In this document: piece by piece, positions 1-10,742 of the stretch
Numbering within the stretch: position 1 is the first letter of the stretch
Layout: every line of letters starts with the position of its first letter
Assembly: GCF_001673535.1 (NCBI RefSeq)
Contig: NZ_LZLY01000085.1
Location: forward strand, 31,851-95,850
Length of the DNA: 64,000 nt
Reading direction: 5' to 3'
Origin: Mycobacterium sp. 1081908.1
Lineage (GTDB): Bacteria; Actinomycetota; Actinomycetes; Mycobacteriales; Mycobacteriaceae
Program-made: the position numbers and the translations under genes
Notes under the pieces: generated by a model
Databases searched by the model: none
What the model was told of the DNA's origin: nothing
What the model saw: only the letters and a program-made list of their open reading frames with translations

Positions 1-1506
1 TCGGCGCCGAGCGGGGAAGCGGACGCGCACCTGCCCTTCCGCTCCGGGCGGTCGTTCTCCGCGTCGGTCACCGGCACGGAGCTGACCGTCAAGGGTGCGC
101 CCGAGGTGGTGCTGGCCGCCTGCGACAACACCGGCCCGAAGATCAAGAAAGCGGTCGGCGAGCTGGCCGCCGGCGGCCTGCGGGTGATCGCGGTGGCGCA
201 GCGCCGGCTGACGCCGCAACAGGCCGAGGCGATCCGGGACGACCCCGACGACATCGCGGATTTCTGCCGCGACGGGCTGACGCTGACGGGCTTCCTCGGC
301 TTGTCCGACACGCCGCGGGCCGAGGCGGTCGACCTGCTGGCGAACCTGCGCCGGCAGGGGGTGGGCGTGAAGCTGATCACCGGCGACCACCCCATCACCG
401 CGCTGGCCATCGCCCGGGAGCTGGGCCTGTCGGTGACCGACGAGCAGGTGATCAGCGGTTCGCAGTGGGACGCGCTGTCGCGCAAGGAACAAGAGCGCGT
501 CGTGACCGAGCGGGTGATCTTCGCGCGGATGACGCCCGAGAACAAGGTGCAGGTCGTCCAGACGCTGGAGGGTGCCGGCGTGCTGTGCGCGATGGTCGGC
601 GACGGCTCCAACGACGCCGCCGCCATCCGTGCCGCCACCGTCGGCATTGGCGTCGTGTCGGGGGGCAGCGACCCGGCCCACATGGCGGCCGACGTGGTCC
701 TGGTGGACGCCCGCATCGAGGCGCTGGTGCAGGCCATCGAGGAGGGGCGCCAGCTGTGGCAGCGGGTGCAGGCGGCGGTGTCGGTGCTGCTCGGCGGCAA
801 CGCCGGCGAGGTGCTGTTCGCCGTCATCGGTGCCGCGATCACCGGCACGTCGCCGCTGAACACCCGCCAGCTGCTGCTGGTCAACATGATGACCGACGCG
901 CTGCCGGCCGCCGCCCTTGCGGTCAGCGAGCCCAGCACCCCGATCGACCCGGGCGTTCGCGGCCCCGACCAGCCCGCGCTGTGGCGCGCGGTGGCCATCC
1001 GTGGGGTCACCACAGCCGCCGCGACGACGGTGGCGTGGGCGATGGCCAGCGTCACCGGGCGCCCGCAGCGGGCGTCCACCGTGGCGCTGGTCGCGCTAGT
1101 CGGCGCCGAGCTGGGCCAGACGCTGCTGGACTCTCACGCCCCGCTGGTGGTGCTCACGGCGGTGGGCTCGCTCGGCGCGATGGGAACGCTGATCAGCATC
1201 CCGGTGGTCAGCCAATTGCTCGGCTGCACGCCGCTTGGTCCCCTCGGCTGGGGACAGGCGCTGGGTGCCGCCGCCGGGGCGACGATCGCGATAGCCGTTC
1301 TGAACCGGGTTTCGGACGGTTGGGGCACGCCGCACACGCTGCCACCGGCACCTGACGCGACGAGCGCTGAGCCGTCCGATCGGAATGGCGAATCTCGACC
1401 ACCCCGACCCGCCACAGCAGCGCATAGAGTTCCACCAGGGGCACCTTCAGCACCAAAGCGATCGACGAAACCAGCGGGTCGGACACGGAGTCGGTCGTCG
1501 ACATAA
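1..1506 (+). CDS. ctpH: Cation-transporting P-type ATPase CtpH, C-terminal part (5' end outside window)
   Basis: The reading frame is open from base 1, so the start and the phosphorylated DKTGT loop lie upstream of the window. Visible P-type ATPase marks are the nucleotide-domain KGAPEV motif (about codons 31-36), the TGDHP segment near base 380, and the hinge motif GDGSNDAAA at about bases 598-625. These are followed by hydrophobic helices of the C-terminal membrane domain. Family knowledge: these pumps move cations across the inner membrane using ATP. The last 50 or so codons are a Pro/Arg/Ser-rich tail with poor GC at third positions, so the true end may differ from that of relatives. The assignment to CtpH rests on the position next to an Rv0424c-like gene and thiC, as in M. 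tuberculosis. Confidence 0.9.
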   Translation, partial: SAPSGEADAHLPFRSGRSFSASVTGTELTVKGAPEVVLAACDNTGPKIKKAVGELAAGGLRVIAVAQRRLTPQQAEAIRDDPDDIADFCRDGLTLTGFLGLSDTPRAEAVDLLANLRRQGVGVKLITGDHPITALAIARELGLSVTDEQVISGSQWDALSRKEQERVVTERVIFARMTPENKVQVVQTLEGAGVLCAMVGDGSNDAAAIRAATVGIGVVSGGSDPAHMAADVVLVDARIEALVQAIEEGRQLWQRVQAAVSVLLGGNAGEVLFAVIGAAITGTSPLNTRQLLLVNMMTDALPAAALAVSEPSTPIDPGVRGPDQPALWRAVAIRGVTTAAATTVAWAMASVTGRPQRASTVALVALVGAELGQTLLDSHAPLVVLTAVGSLGAMGTLISIPVVSQLLGCTPLGPLGWGQALGAAAGATIAIAVLNRVSDGWGTPHTLPPAPDATSAEPSDRNGESRPPRPATAAHRVPPGAPSAPKRSTKPAGRTRSRSST

Positions 1507-1567
1507 GTCCGACGTTGGTCGGAGTACCCGGCGGGGCGGCAAACCCTTCGTTACCGAAAGGCGAATC

Positions 1568-1843
1568 ATGGCCGAAAAGAAATCGCGCAAGGGGACGACG
1601 CAGCGCGAAGCCGTGGAGAAGATCCGCGAGGGCGAAACCTTCGTGGTGAACGTGCCGGTGGTGGGTCAGGTGGAGATTCCGCGCCCGGAGCAACTGGCCT
1701 ACTACGGCGGCCTGGCCGCCCTGGCGGCATTCGAACTCATCGACTGGCCCGTCGCGCTGGTCATCGCCGCCGGCCACGTGCTGGCCAGCAACCACCACAA
1801 CCGGCTCCTCGAGGAGCTCGGCGAGGCGATGGAAGAGGTCTAG
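1568..1843 (+). CDS. Small conserved mycobacterial protein (Rv0424c-like)
   Basis: This encodes 91 residues. It starts at an ATG preceded by a GAAAGGCG-type ribosome binding site. The N-terminal half is charged (many Lys, Arg and Glu), the middle carries a hydrophobic stretch rich in Ala, Leu and Val that could touch or span the membrane, and the C-terminus is acidic. Length, sequence feel and position between ctpH and the thiC region match M. tuberculosis Rv0424c, whose function is unknown. It is convergent with the large kinase gene and their stop codons overlap by 4 bp. The open frame continues upstream to base 1385, but that extension overlaps ctpH and has no ribosome binding site. Confidence 0.85.
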   Translation: MAEKKSRKGTTQREAVEKIREGETFVVNVPVVGQVEIPRPEQLAYYGGLAALAAFELIDWPVALVIAAGHVLASNHHNRLLEELGEAMEEV

Positions 1844-4800
1844 TCGCTCACCGCGTGCTCGAACTCCAGCGTGACGCGGGTGCCACCCGAGGTGCGGACG
1901 GTGGCGACGCGGTCGGCCAGCCCACCGATCAGGGTGAGCCCGCGCCCGCGACGATGGCTGCGCATGCTGACGGACGAATCGCCGACCCAACTCCCGCTAT
2001 CGCTGACGGTGACCGCGACGGTCCGCCCGTGCACGAAGGCCTCGACGGAGACCGTCTGTCGCGGCTCGCAGCGGCTGCCGTGTTCGATGGCGTTGGTGAC
2101 CGCCTCCCCGGTCGCCAGCAGGATGTCCTCCTCGCGGCGCGGCACCGCCGCGAGGCCGTCCAGCCAGCCCCGCAGCCGGCGGCGCGCGACGGGGATCTGC
2201 GCCGGCACCGCCGGCAGCACGGTGGCGAAGCTGCGCGCGGCCGTGTGGGGCGGGCGCAGCGCGAGCACCACGACGTCGTCGCGGTAGCCCCCCGGCGGGG
2301 TCATCCGCGCCAGCAGCTCGGCGCACACCGATTCGACCGGCAGGCCGGCGCAACCGGCGGCCGCCGCCTTCAGGCGGGCGAACCCCTCGTCGAGCGTTTC
2401 CCCGGCCCGCTCGATGAGTCCGTCGGTATAGAGCAGCATCAGGCTGCCCGGCGCCAGCTCGGCGGTCGCGGCGTCGTCGGCCACGGCGTCCGCCACGGCC
2501 ACCGGGGGCCGCCGACCCGACTCGAGGAAGACCGGATCACCGTCGGGGGGGATGAGCAACGGGTACGGGTGCCCGGCGCAGCTGTAGCTGACGGTGGCGC
2601 CACCCGCGCCGGTGTCGATCAGGGCGTAGGCCACCGTCGCGCAGCGGGCGCCGGTGATGCTGGCGGCGTACCTGTCCAACGCGCCCAGCACCAAGACCGG
2701 CTCGGCCGCGCTGAGCGCCGAGGCGGCCACCGCGGCGCGCAGCCTGCTCATCACGATCGCGGCGGCCAGGCCGTGCCCGACGACGTCGCCGACCGATATG
2801 CCGATCCTTCCCGGGTGGCTCAGCGGGGTCACCGAGTACCAGTCGCCGCCGACGCGCATCGCCTCCCCGGCCGGCTGGTAGACGGCCGCCACGACGGCCG
2901 CGGTCGAGCCGCGGTCCAGGTCGAGCAGGTGCTCCTGGAAGTCGACGGCGATCCGGTGCTCGCGCGCCATCACGCGCACGCGGTCCACCGCCGACTGGGT
3001 GAGCGCGGCGATCCGTGCGAACGTGTCGAGTTCGGCGGCGTCGAACTGGCGCGGGGCCGGCCACAGCAGGACCAGCACGCCGATGACGCGACCCCCGTTG
3101 TCCCGCAACGGATGAGCGACGCACGCGCGGACACTTGCGGCGGTGTCGCGCACGGCGTGCTCGTAGCGCGGGGGCAGGTCGAAGGTGTCGGTGATGACCA
3201 TCGGCTCTCCGGCGGTCACGACGTCGACTCCGACCAAGGGCGCGTCGAGCGCGGCGACGTGGTAGCGGTCGCGCACCTCCGCGGGGACGTCGCCGGCGTA
3301 CTCGAACCGGACGTGGCGCTCGCCGTCGAACAACCCGATCGTCACGGCGGCGGCATCGCCCGGACCGGAGCTGGAGTCGATGAGCGCGCGCAAGATTCCG
3401 GCCACCGAGTCGGCGGCCTGCAGGGCGGCGTCGAGCTGCGCCAGGTCGAGCGGCGCCTCGCGGCGCTGGCGATCGCGCTCGCGAGCGACCGCGGACAACC
3501 GCGACGCCACCCGCTCGACCAGCTCCTGCGACCGGAACGGTTTGGGCAGGTAGTCGTCGGCCCCGGCGGCGAAGCCCTCGTCGAGAGCCTCCGCGCCGGC
3601 ACGCGCCGACAGCATCAGGACCGGAGTGGCGGCCAGCGCCGGATCCGCGCGGATCGCCGCGACCAGGTCGAAGCCGCTGAGCCCCGGCATCATGATGTCG
3701 GTCACGATCGCGTCCGGTCGCAGCTCCCGGGCCGCGGCCAGCGCCGACTGCCCGTCGGCGACCAAAACCGTTTGCCAATGGGGCGATAGCACGCGCTCCA
3801 GGTGGGCGCGCATGTCGGCGTTGTCGTCGGCGACCAGCACCAATCGGCGCTGCCCGTCCCGCGAAGCGACCGGGTCCGCGACGGCGGTCAGCCACTGCCG
3901 CGCCTCGGCCACGTAGGGGTTGCCCCCGTCCGGCGCGCCGGCGGGGGACGACTCGACGGGCGTGGCGTTGGCCGATCGGGGCAGCCGGATGGTGACCGCG
4001 GTTCCGCGATCCGGTTCGCTGTCGATCTCCACCGTTCCGCGTTGCAGCTCGACCAGCCCGCGCACCAGCGACAGCCCGATGCCGGCGCCCTCCACGCTGC
4101 GGCCGCGGGTGTTGTCGGCCCGGTAGAAGCGTTCGAACAGCCGGTCCAGGTCCTCCGGGCCGATCCCGACACCGGTGTCCCGCAACGTGATTCGGCAATC
4201 CGTGGGCTCGGCGCGCACCTCGACCGTGATCGATCCGCGCAGCGTGTACTTGACGGCGTTGGACAGCAGGTTGAGCACGATGGTTTCCCACATGCCCGGG
4301 TCGACGTCGGCGATCGCCGGGCCGTAGTCCAACACGAGATCCAGGCCCGCCCGCCGGCACAGCTCGGTGAACGACGACGCGATGTGCTCGGTGAGCGCGC
4401 CGACGTCGGTGCACACCAGTTTGGCGTTCGCCCGGCCCGCCTCGATGCGCGAGAAATCGAGCAACGAGTCGACCAGGCGCTGCAGGCGCCGCGCGTTGCG
4501 CGCCGCCGTGGTCAGCCGATCCGCCAGCGCGCTTTCGGGCGGCGCATCGGACAGGGCGTCCTCCAGCGGTCCCAGCAAAAGCGTTAGCGGCGTGCGGAAT
4601 TCGTGGCTGACGTTGGTCAGAAACGCCGTCTTGGCGCGGTCCAACTCGGCGAGCGCGTCGGCCCGCATCCGCTGCTGTTCGTAGGACGCGATCCGCGCGA
4701 ATGTCGCCGACAGCTGGTCGGCCAGCAGCTGGCAGAAGCCGCGGTACTGGTCGTCGAGCAGGCGGCGCGGATTGATCCCGACCACCAGCGCCCCGGCGGT

Positions 4801-5628
4801 ATCGCCCTCGCCCAGCGGCAACACCAGCGCCCGCTCGGGGCAGTCGCCACCGAGGATCGCCTCGATCCCGGGAACCGCCGCCGCGACGTCGCCGATCTCC
4901 GACTTCGAACCGGAATTGATCAGGGTCCGAAGCGATCGGGGCAGGACCGGCAGCACCGACGCCGTCGCGCCCCGCAGCGCGACGTCGCCGTCCGCGCCGG
5001 CGACGTAGGCGGCGATGAACGGCAGGTCCGCCGGCTGGGCCGCACACGCCGCGACGGCCGCGGCCACGGCCTCGTCGATGCTCTGGGCGCCCATGGCGGC
5101 GGCGGCCACGTCGTTGAGCAGGCGCAGGCGCCGCTCCCCCAGCACCCGTTCGGTCGTTTCGTTGACCGCGCAGAAGATTCCGGAGACGTCGCCGCTATCG
5201 CCGATCAACGGGCCGTAGGTGAAGGTGAAATACCGGTCCAGCCGCCGGCCCTCCACCACCATCGTCAGCAGCAAGTCGTCGGACCAGGTGGCTTTGCCGG
5301 TCGCGACGACGCTCGCCAGCATGGGGCTGATCGGTTCCCAGATGTCCCACCACACTTCCCGGCCGGGCCGGCCCAGCGCGGACGGGTGCTTGTCGGCCAG
5401 CGCCGAGATGTAGGCGTCGTTGTAGACCAGGAACAGATCCTGCGACCCCAGCCACAGCACGATCGGGAACCGCGACGTCAGCGCCGTCACCACCGCCGCG
5501 CGGAACCCGGCCGGCCATTGCTGCGGCGGTCCCAAAGGATGTGCGGCCCAATCGAACTCGGCAAACCGGCGGCCCATCTCGCCGCCCAGGGCGACCGCGG
5601 CCGCGAGGTCGGCCGGCAGCGGATTCAT
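1840..5628 (-). CDS. Hybrid PAS/GAF histidine kinase - receiver - GAF - SpoIIE phosphatase - anti-sigma-type ATPase
   Basis: This is a 1262-residue soluble multidomain regulator. In order: PAS-like sensor (about 10-160), GAF-like (about 165-315), HisKA with the phospho-accepting His342 in the SHEFRTPL box, HATPase with N, G1 and G2 boxes (about 440-548), a receiver with acidic D601/D602, phospho-acceptor D644 and K696, a second GAF (about 725-890), a PP2C/SpoIIE phosphatase with GGDW (927-930) and a GDVVGHG metal-binding segment (947-953), and a C-terminal RsbW-like HATPase (about 1135-1262) with an N box around 1172-1184. Known families suggest a phosphorelay that tunes partner switching of a sigma factor. 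The ATG at 5628 overlaps the STAS gene stop (ATGA), so the pair is probably translationally coupled. The frame stays open further upstream to 5778, but that part lies inside the STAS gene. Confidence 0.88.
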   Translation of the reverse strand: MNPLPADLAAAVALGGEMGRRFAEFDWAAHPLGPPQQWPAGFRAAVVTALTSRFPIVLWLGSQDLFLVYNDAYISALADKHPSALGRPGREVWWDIWEPISPMLASVVATGKATWSDDLLLTMVVEGRRLDRYFTFTYGPLIGDSGDVSGIFCAVNETTERVLGERRLRLLNDVAAAAMGAQSIDEAVAAAVAACAAQPADLPFIAAYVAGADGDVALRGATASVLPVLPRSLRTLINSGSKSEIGDVAAAVPGIEAILGGDCPERALVLPLGEGDTAGALVVGINPRRLLDDQYRGFCQLLADQLSATFARIASYEQQRMRADALAELDRAKTAFLTNVSHEFRTPLTLLLGPLEDALSDAPPESALADRLTTAARNARRLQRLVDSLLDFSRIEAGRANAKLVCTDVGALTEHIASSFTELCRRAGLDLVLDYGPAIADVDPGMWETIVLNLLSNAVKYTLRGSITVEVRAEPTDCRITLRDTGVGIGPEDLDRLFERFYRADNTRGRSVEGAGIGLSLVRGLVELQRGTVEIDSEPDRGTAVTIRLPRSANATPVESSPAGAPDGGNPYVAEARQWLTAVADPVASRDGQRRLVLVADDNADMRAHLERVLSPHWQTVLVADGQSALAAARELRPDAIVTDIMMPGLSGFDLVAAIRADPALAATPVLMLSARAGAEALDEGFAAGADDYLPKPFRSQELVERVASRLSAVARERDRQRREAPLDLAQLDAALQAADSVAGILRALIDSSSGPGDAAAVTIGLFDGERHVRFEYAGDVPAEVRDRYHVAALDAPLVGVDVVTAGEPMVITDTFDLPPRYEHAVRDTAASVRACVAHPLRDNGGRVIGVLVLLWPAPRQFDAAELDTFARIAALTQSAVDRVRVMAREHRIAVDFQEHLLDLDRGSTAAVVAAVYQPAGEAMRVGGDWYSVTPLSHPGRIGISVGDVVGHGLAAAIVMSRLRAAVAASALSAAEPVLVLGALDRYAASITGARCATVAYALIDTGAGGATVSYSCAGHPYPLLIPPDGDPVFLESGRRPPVAVADAVADDAATAELAPGSLMLLYTDGLIERAGETLDEGFARLKAAAAGCAGLPVESVCAELLARMTPPGGYRDDVVVLALRPPHTAARSFATVLPAVPAQIPVARRRLRGWLDGLAAVPRREEDILLATGEAVTNAIEHGSRCEPRQTVSVEAFVHGRTVAVTVSDSGSWVGDSSVSMRSHRRGRGLTLIGGLADRVATVRTSGGTRVTLEFEHAVSD

Positions 5629-6008
5629 TGCCGGCGGTCGCGTTGCAGCGCGTCGGACACCGTCGGATACACCTCGAGGATGCGATCGAGCTCGGTCACC
5701 TGGATCGGTCGAAGGACTTGGTCGTTGTCCGCCACCAGCCGCACCGACGTGCCGGCTTCCCTCCCGCCCTCGTGACAATCGAGAACCGCGTTCAACGCCG
5801 CGCTTCCGAAGAAGGTCACCGGCTGCAGGTCGACGATCACCAGCCGCGCCGGATGCTTCGCGGCCACCTGCAGCGCGGCGACCAGATGGGGCGTGAGCTG
5901 GTCGACGGTGCTGGAATCGACATCGCCCGTTACCCGAACGAGTACAGCGTCCTCCCGGGCCTCGTGGTCAACCGCCAACAACTCCATGCCTTTCACCGCC
6001 TCGAACAA
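5625..6008 (-). CDS. STAS-domain anti-sigma factor antagonist-like protein
   Basis: This encodes 127 residues with a single STAS domain. The segment FFGSAALN places Ser69 where anti-anti-sigma factors of the RsbV/SpoIIAA family carry their regulatory phosphoserine. In that family the dephosphorylated protein binds an anti-sigma kinase and frees the sigma factor. The TTG start at 6008 is chosen because a GGAAGGA ribosome binding site lies about 8 nt upstream; an ATG at 5987 is the alternative. Its 3' end overlaps the start of the large hybrid protein, which carries both a SpoIIE-type phosphatase and an RsbW-like ATPase. The likely inference is that this STAS protein is their substrate. Confidence 0.85.
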   Translation of the reverse strand: MFEAVKGMELLAVDHEAREDAVLVRVTGDVDSSTVDQLTPHLVAALQVAAKHPARLVIVDLQPVTFFGSAALNAVLDCHEGGREAGTSVRLVADNDQVLRPIQVTELDRILEVYPTVSDALQRDRRQ

Positions 6009-6089
6009 GGGAGAATTCCTTCCCTGGGCACCACTGCGACGGCCCGAATTAGCAGCATGCCCAGGAAAGAATGTTTCGAAGCCTAGCGA

Positions 6090-6770
6090 TTACCCGGAAG
6101 GCTCCGCGGGAATCCGTTCGTGCACCGTCAGCAGCAAATGGTCGAACTGACTTTGGGCGGCGGCGGTCGGCGCGGGCAGCGTCATGACCTCGGCGAGCAA
6201 TTGCTTCGCCAGCGAGCGCAGCTTCACATTGGTCTCCTGCGAGCGCCACTGCAGCACGCGGAAGGCCTGATCGGGGCTGACCCGATAGACGTACATCAGC
6301 ACGCCCTTGGCCTGCTCGATGGCCGCGCGGTTCTCGAACAGGTCCGGCAGCGCCTCGTCGAGCACTTCCTGGCGCGCCTCGTCGAAGGTGTCGGTGAGGT
6401 CGATGTAATACCCGGCGGTGCCCACCACGGCGCCGGAGTCGTCCAGCATGCGGTCGGCCACCACGATCGCGTCGTGCACGTTGCCCGCGGTGTCGATAAA
6501 CCGGTGGCGGCTGGAGAACGACTCCTCGGACTGCAGGGCGTAGTCCAGCAGGTCCTGCACGTGGGCGCGGTCCTCGGGATGCTTGTGCGACAGCAGCAGT
6601 TTGGTCGTCGGCACCACCTGGCCGGGTTCGTAGCCGTGCATCCGGGCCACCTCGTCGGACCATTCCCAGCGCTGACCGACGAACCAGAAGCGGAAGGCGC
6701 CGACATTCATGTACCTGGTCGCGGCCTCGGTTGCGCCGCTCGGCTGCGTCGGGCTCTCGGCGGGTTGCAC
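6090..6770 (-). CDS. PAS-ANTAR domain protein (putative RNA-binding antiterminator)
   Basis: This encodes 226 residues. An N-terminal PAS domain (about 20-130, with FWFVGQRWEWSDEV and later GTAGYYIDLT) is followed by a C-terminal ANTAR domain (about 150-210, with AIEQAKGVLM and the aromatic/Ala pattern typical of the three-helix bundle). ANTAR proteins bind paired hairpins in nascent RNA and prevent transcription termination; the PAS part would sense a signal. The GTG start at 6770 is preceded by a strong GGGAGG site at 8 nt spacing. The gene is divergent from the thiC riboswitch and co-directional with the STAS/hybrid-kinase pair, so it may feed the same signalling network. Its RNA targets cannot be told from the sequence. 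Confidence 0.85.
   Translation of the reverse strand: MQPAESPTQPSGATEAATRYMNVGAFRFWFVGQRWEWSDEVARMHGYEPGQVVPTTKLLLSHKHPEDRAHVQDLLDYALQSEESFSSRHRFIDTAGNVHDAIVVADRMLDDSGAVVGTAGYYIDLTDTFDEARQEVLDEALPDLFENRAAIEQAKGVLMYVYRVSPDQAFRVLQWRSQETNVKLRSLAKQLLAEVMTLPAPTAAAQSQFDHLLLTVHERIPAEPSG
6091..6115 (-). promoter_or_regulatory. Candidate SigF-type promoter of the STAS/hybrid-kinase operon
   Basis: On the minus strand GGATT is followed after 15 nt by GGGTA. This is close to the mycobacterial SigF consensus (GGTTT, 15-17 nt, GGGTA). It lies about 80 bp upstream of the STAS start and overlaps the 3' end of the PAS-ANTAR gene. A SigF promoter would fit the partner-switching content of the operon, but the match has one mismatch in the -35 box and was found by eye only. 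Confidence 0.35.
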
Positions 6771-6844
6771 GTTTGCATCCTCCCACCCGGCGGGTACTCG
6801 CGGCTACCGTCTAGGGGGTAACGTCGCGGACGGACCCATCCACC

Positions 6845-9374
<2,530 letters not shown>

Positions 9375-9378
<4 letters not shown>

Positions 9379-9998
9379 ACCTCGATCAGATCGCCGGCGT
9401 CGCGCACCAACCCGCGGGATCGCCGGCCGGCGTCGTGGTGTTGACCCACGGAGCCGGCGGCGACCGGGAATCGCCGCTGCTGCAACGGGTTTGCGACGAA
9501 TGGGCCCGGCGCGGCTGGCTCGCGGTGCGCTACAACCTGCCGTACCGCCGGCGCCGGCCCAAGGGCCCGCCGTCCGGTTCGGCGGCCGGCGACCGTGAGG
9601 GCATCGTCGAGGCGATCACGTTGTGCCGCGGGCTGTCCGGGGGCCCGCTGATCGCCGGCGGCCACTCCTACGGCGGCCGGCAGACGTCCATGGTGGTGGC
9701 CGGCGGCGAGGCTCCGGTGGACGTGCTGACGCTGTTCTCCTATCCGGTGCACCCGCCGGGCAAGCCGGAGCGAGCCCGCACCGAGCACCTGCCCGACATC
9801 CGGGTGCCCACCGTCTTCACCCACGGGACGTCCGATCCGTTCGGCACGCCCGAGGAGCTGCGCGCCGCCGCCGCGCTGATCGCCGCGCCGACGGAGGTCG
9901 TCGAGATCACCGGCGCGCGCCATGACCTGCGCTCGAAGACCCTGGACGTGCCCGCGCTCGCGATCGAGGCCGCGCTGCGGCTGATTCGAATAACATAA
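9375..9998 (+). CDS. Alpha/beta hydrolase, dienelactone-hydrolase/KANL3-like (Rv0421c-like)
   Basis: This encodes 207 residues with an alpha/beta hydrolase fold. THGAGGDRESP forms the oxyanion-hole strand, GGHSYGGR the nucleophile elbow (Ser in GHSYGG), and the HGTSDPFG and GARHDL segments hold the acid and the catalytic His. Substrate unknown. It is the third gene of the thiC operon, with a GTGA overlap to thiD, and matches M. tuberculosis Rv0421c in place and size. A role linked to thiamine is only suggested by the operon. Confidence 0.88.
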
Positions 9999-10007
9999 AC
10001 CGCAACC

Positions 10008-10232
10008 ATGTTGGAAAAACTTCGCCGAGTGCTCGAATTCCGGCTGAGCATCGCCCAGCTGATGGCGATCGGGCTCATCCTCGGCACCCCCTACCTGCTG
10101 GTGGGGACCATCTGGTCCACCACCCACACCGAGCATCTGCACCAGATGCACGGCGTCGACCTGGCGGTGTCCTTCCTGGGCTCGATCGTGTCGTGGCCGG
10201 TCCTGATCGTCGCAAACGTCTGCATGACGTGA
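10008..10232 (+). CDS. Small membrane protein (Rv0420c-like)
   Basis: This encodes 74 residues with two hydrophobic segments (about 16-36 and 50-71), so it is probably a two-pass inner-membrane protein with a basic N-terminus (MLEKLRRVLEF). It starts 9 bp after the hydrolase and is probably co-transcribed with thiC-thiD. It matches Rv0420c by position. Function unknown. Confidence 0.75.
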   Translation: MLEKLRRVLEFRLSIAQLMAIGLILGTPYLLVGTIWSTTHTEHLHQMHGVDLAVSFLGSIVSWPVLIVANVCMT

Positions 10233-10247
10233 CGGCTTTAGTCAGCT

Positions 10248-10263
10248 AAAACTGGACAGTTTT
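10248..10263. promoter_or_regulatory. Inverted repeat, putative MarR operator
   Basis: AAAACT and AGTTTT are perfect inverted arms separated by GGAC. The element lies 25 bp before the marR-type start in an AT-rich island that also holds GTCAGCTAAA and GACTGTCTAA half-site-like sequences. MarR-family proteins commonly autoregulate through such palindromes, so autoregulation is the simple inference. Confidence 0.5.
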
Positions 10264-10287
10264 GACTGTCTAATTTAGGGTGGAGTC

Positions 10288-10722
10288 ATGGACGGCGTCG
10301 GTGACTCGGCCGTGGCGGCGGCCCGCGATCTGCGGGTGCTGTTCAGCCGGTTGCGCCGGCGGCTGCGCAGCCTCGGGGTCGACGACGACCTCACGCCGTC
10401 CCAGACCGCGGTGCTCACCCGTCTCTGGAAAGAGGGCGCGTCGTCGGCCAGCGCGCTGGCCGGCGCCGAAGGGGTGCGACCGCAGTCGATGGCCACGATC
10501 GTGGCCGCGCTCGAGCGACGCGGGCTCATCGAACGCGCGCCCGACCCCGAAGACGGCCGCCGCCAGGTTGTTTCGCTGACCGTCAAGGGCCGGCGGCGCG
10601 CCGAGAGCGATCGCCGGTTGCGGGAGGAATGGCTGGCGCGCGCCATCCAGGAGCGGTATTCCGAACGGGAACGCCGGATCATCCTCGATGCGCTGTCGCT
10701 GCTCGAGCGCCTGACCGAATGA
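10288..10722 (+). CDS. MarR-family transcriptional regulator
   Basis: This encodes 144 residues. The winged-helix core is readable: LTPSQTAVLTRLWKEG, then the recognition helix region ALAGAEGVRPQSMATIVAALERRGLI, and the wing DPEDGRRQVVSLT. MarR proteins bind DNA as dimers and usually respond to small aromatic or oxidising ligands. It is followed after 20 bp by a luciferase-like oxidoreductase gene that is likely its regulatory target, with an inverted repeat just upstream as a candidate autoregulatory site. Confidence 0.9.
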   Translation: MDGVGDSAVAAARDLRVLFSRLRRRLRSLGVDDDLTPSQTAVLTRLWKEGASSASALAGAEGVRPQSMATIVAALERRGLIERAPDPEDGRRQVVSLTVKGRRRAESDRRLREEWLARAIQERYSERERRIILDALSLLERLTE

Positions 10723-10742
10723 CGAAAAGAGGGGACACCGCA

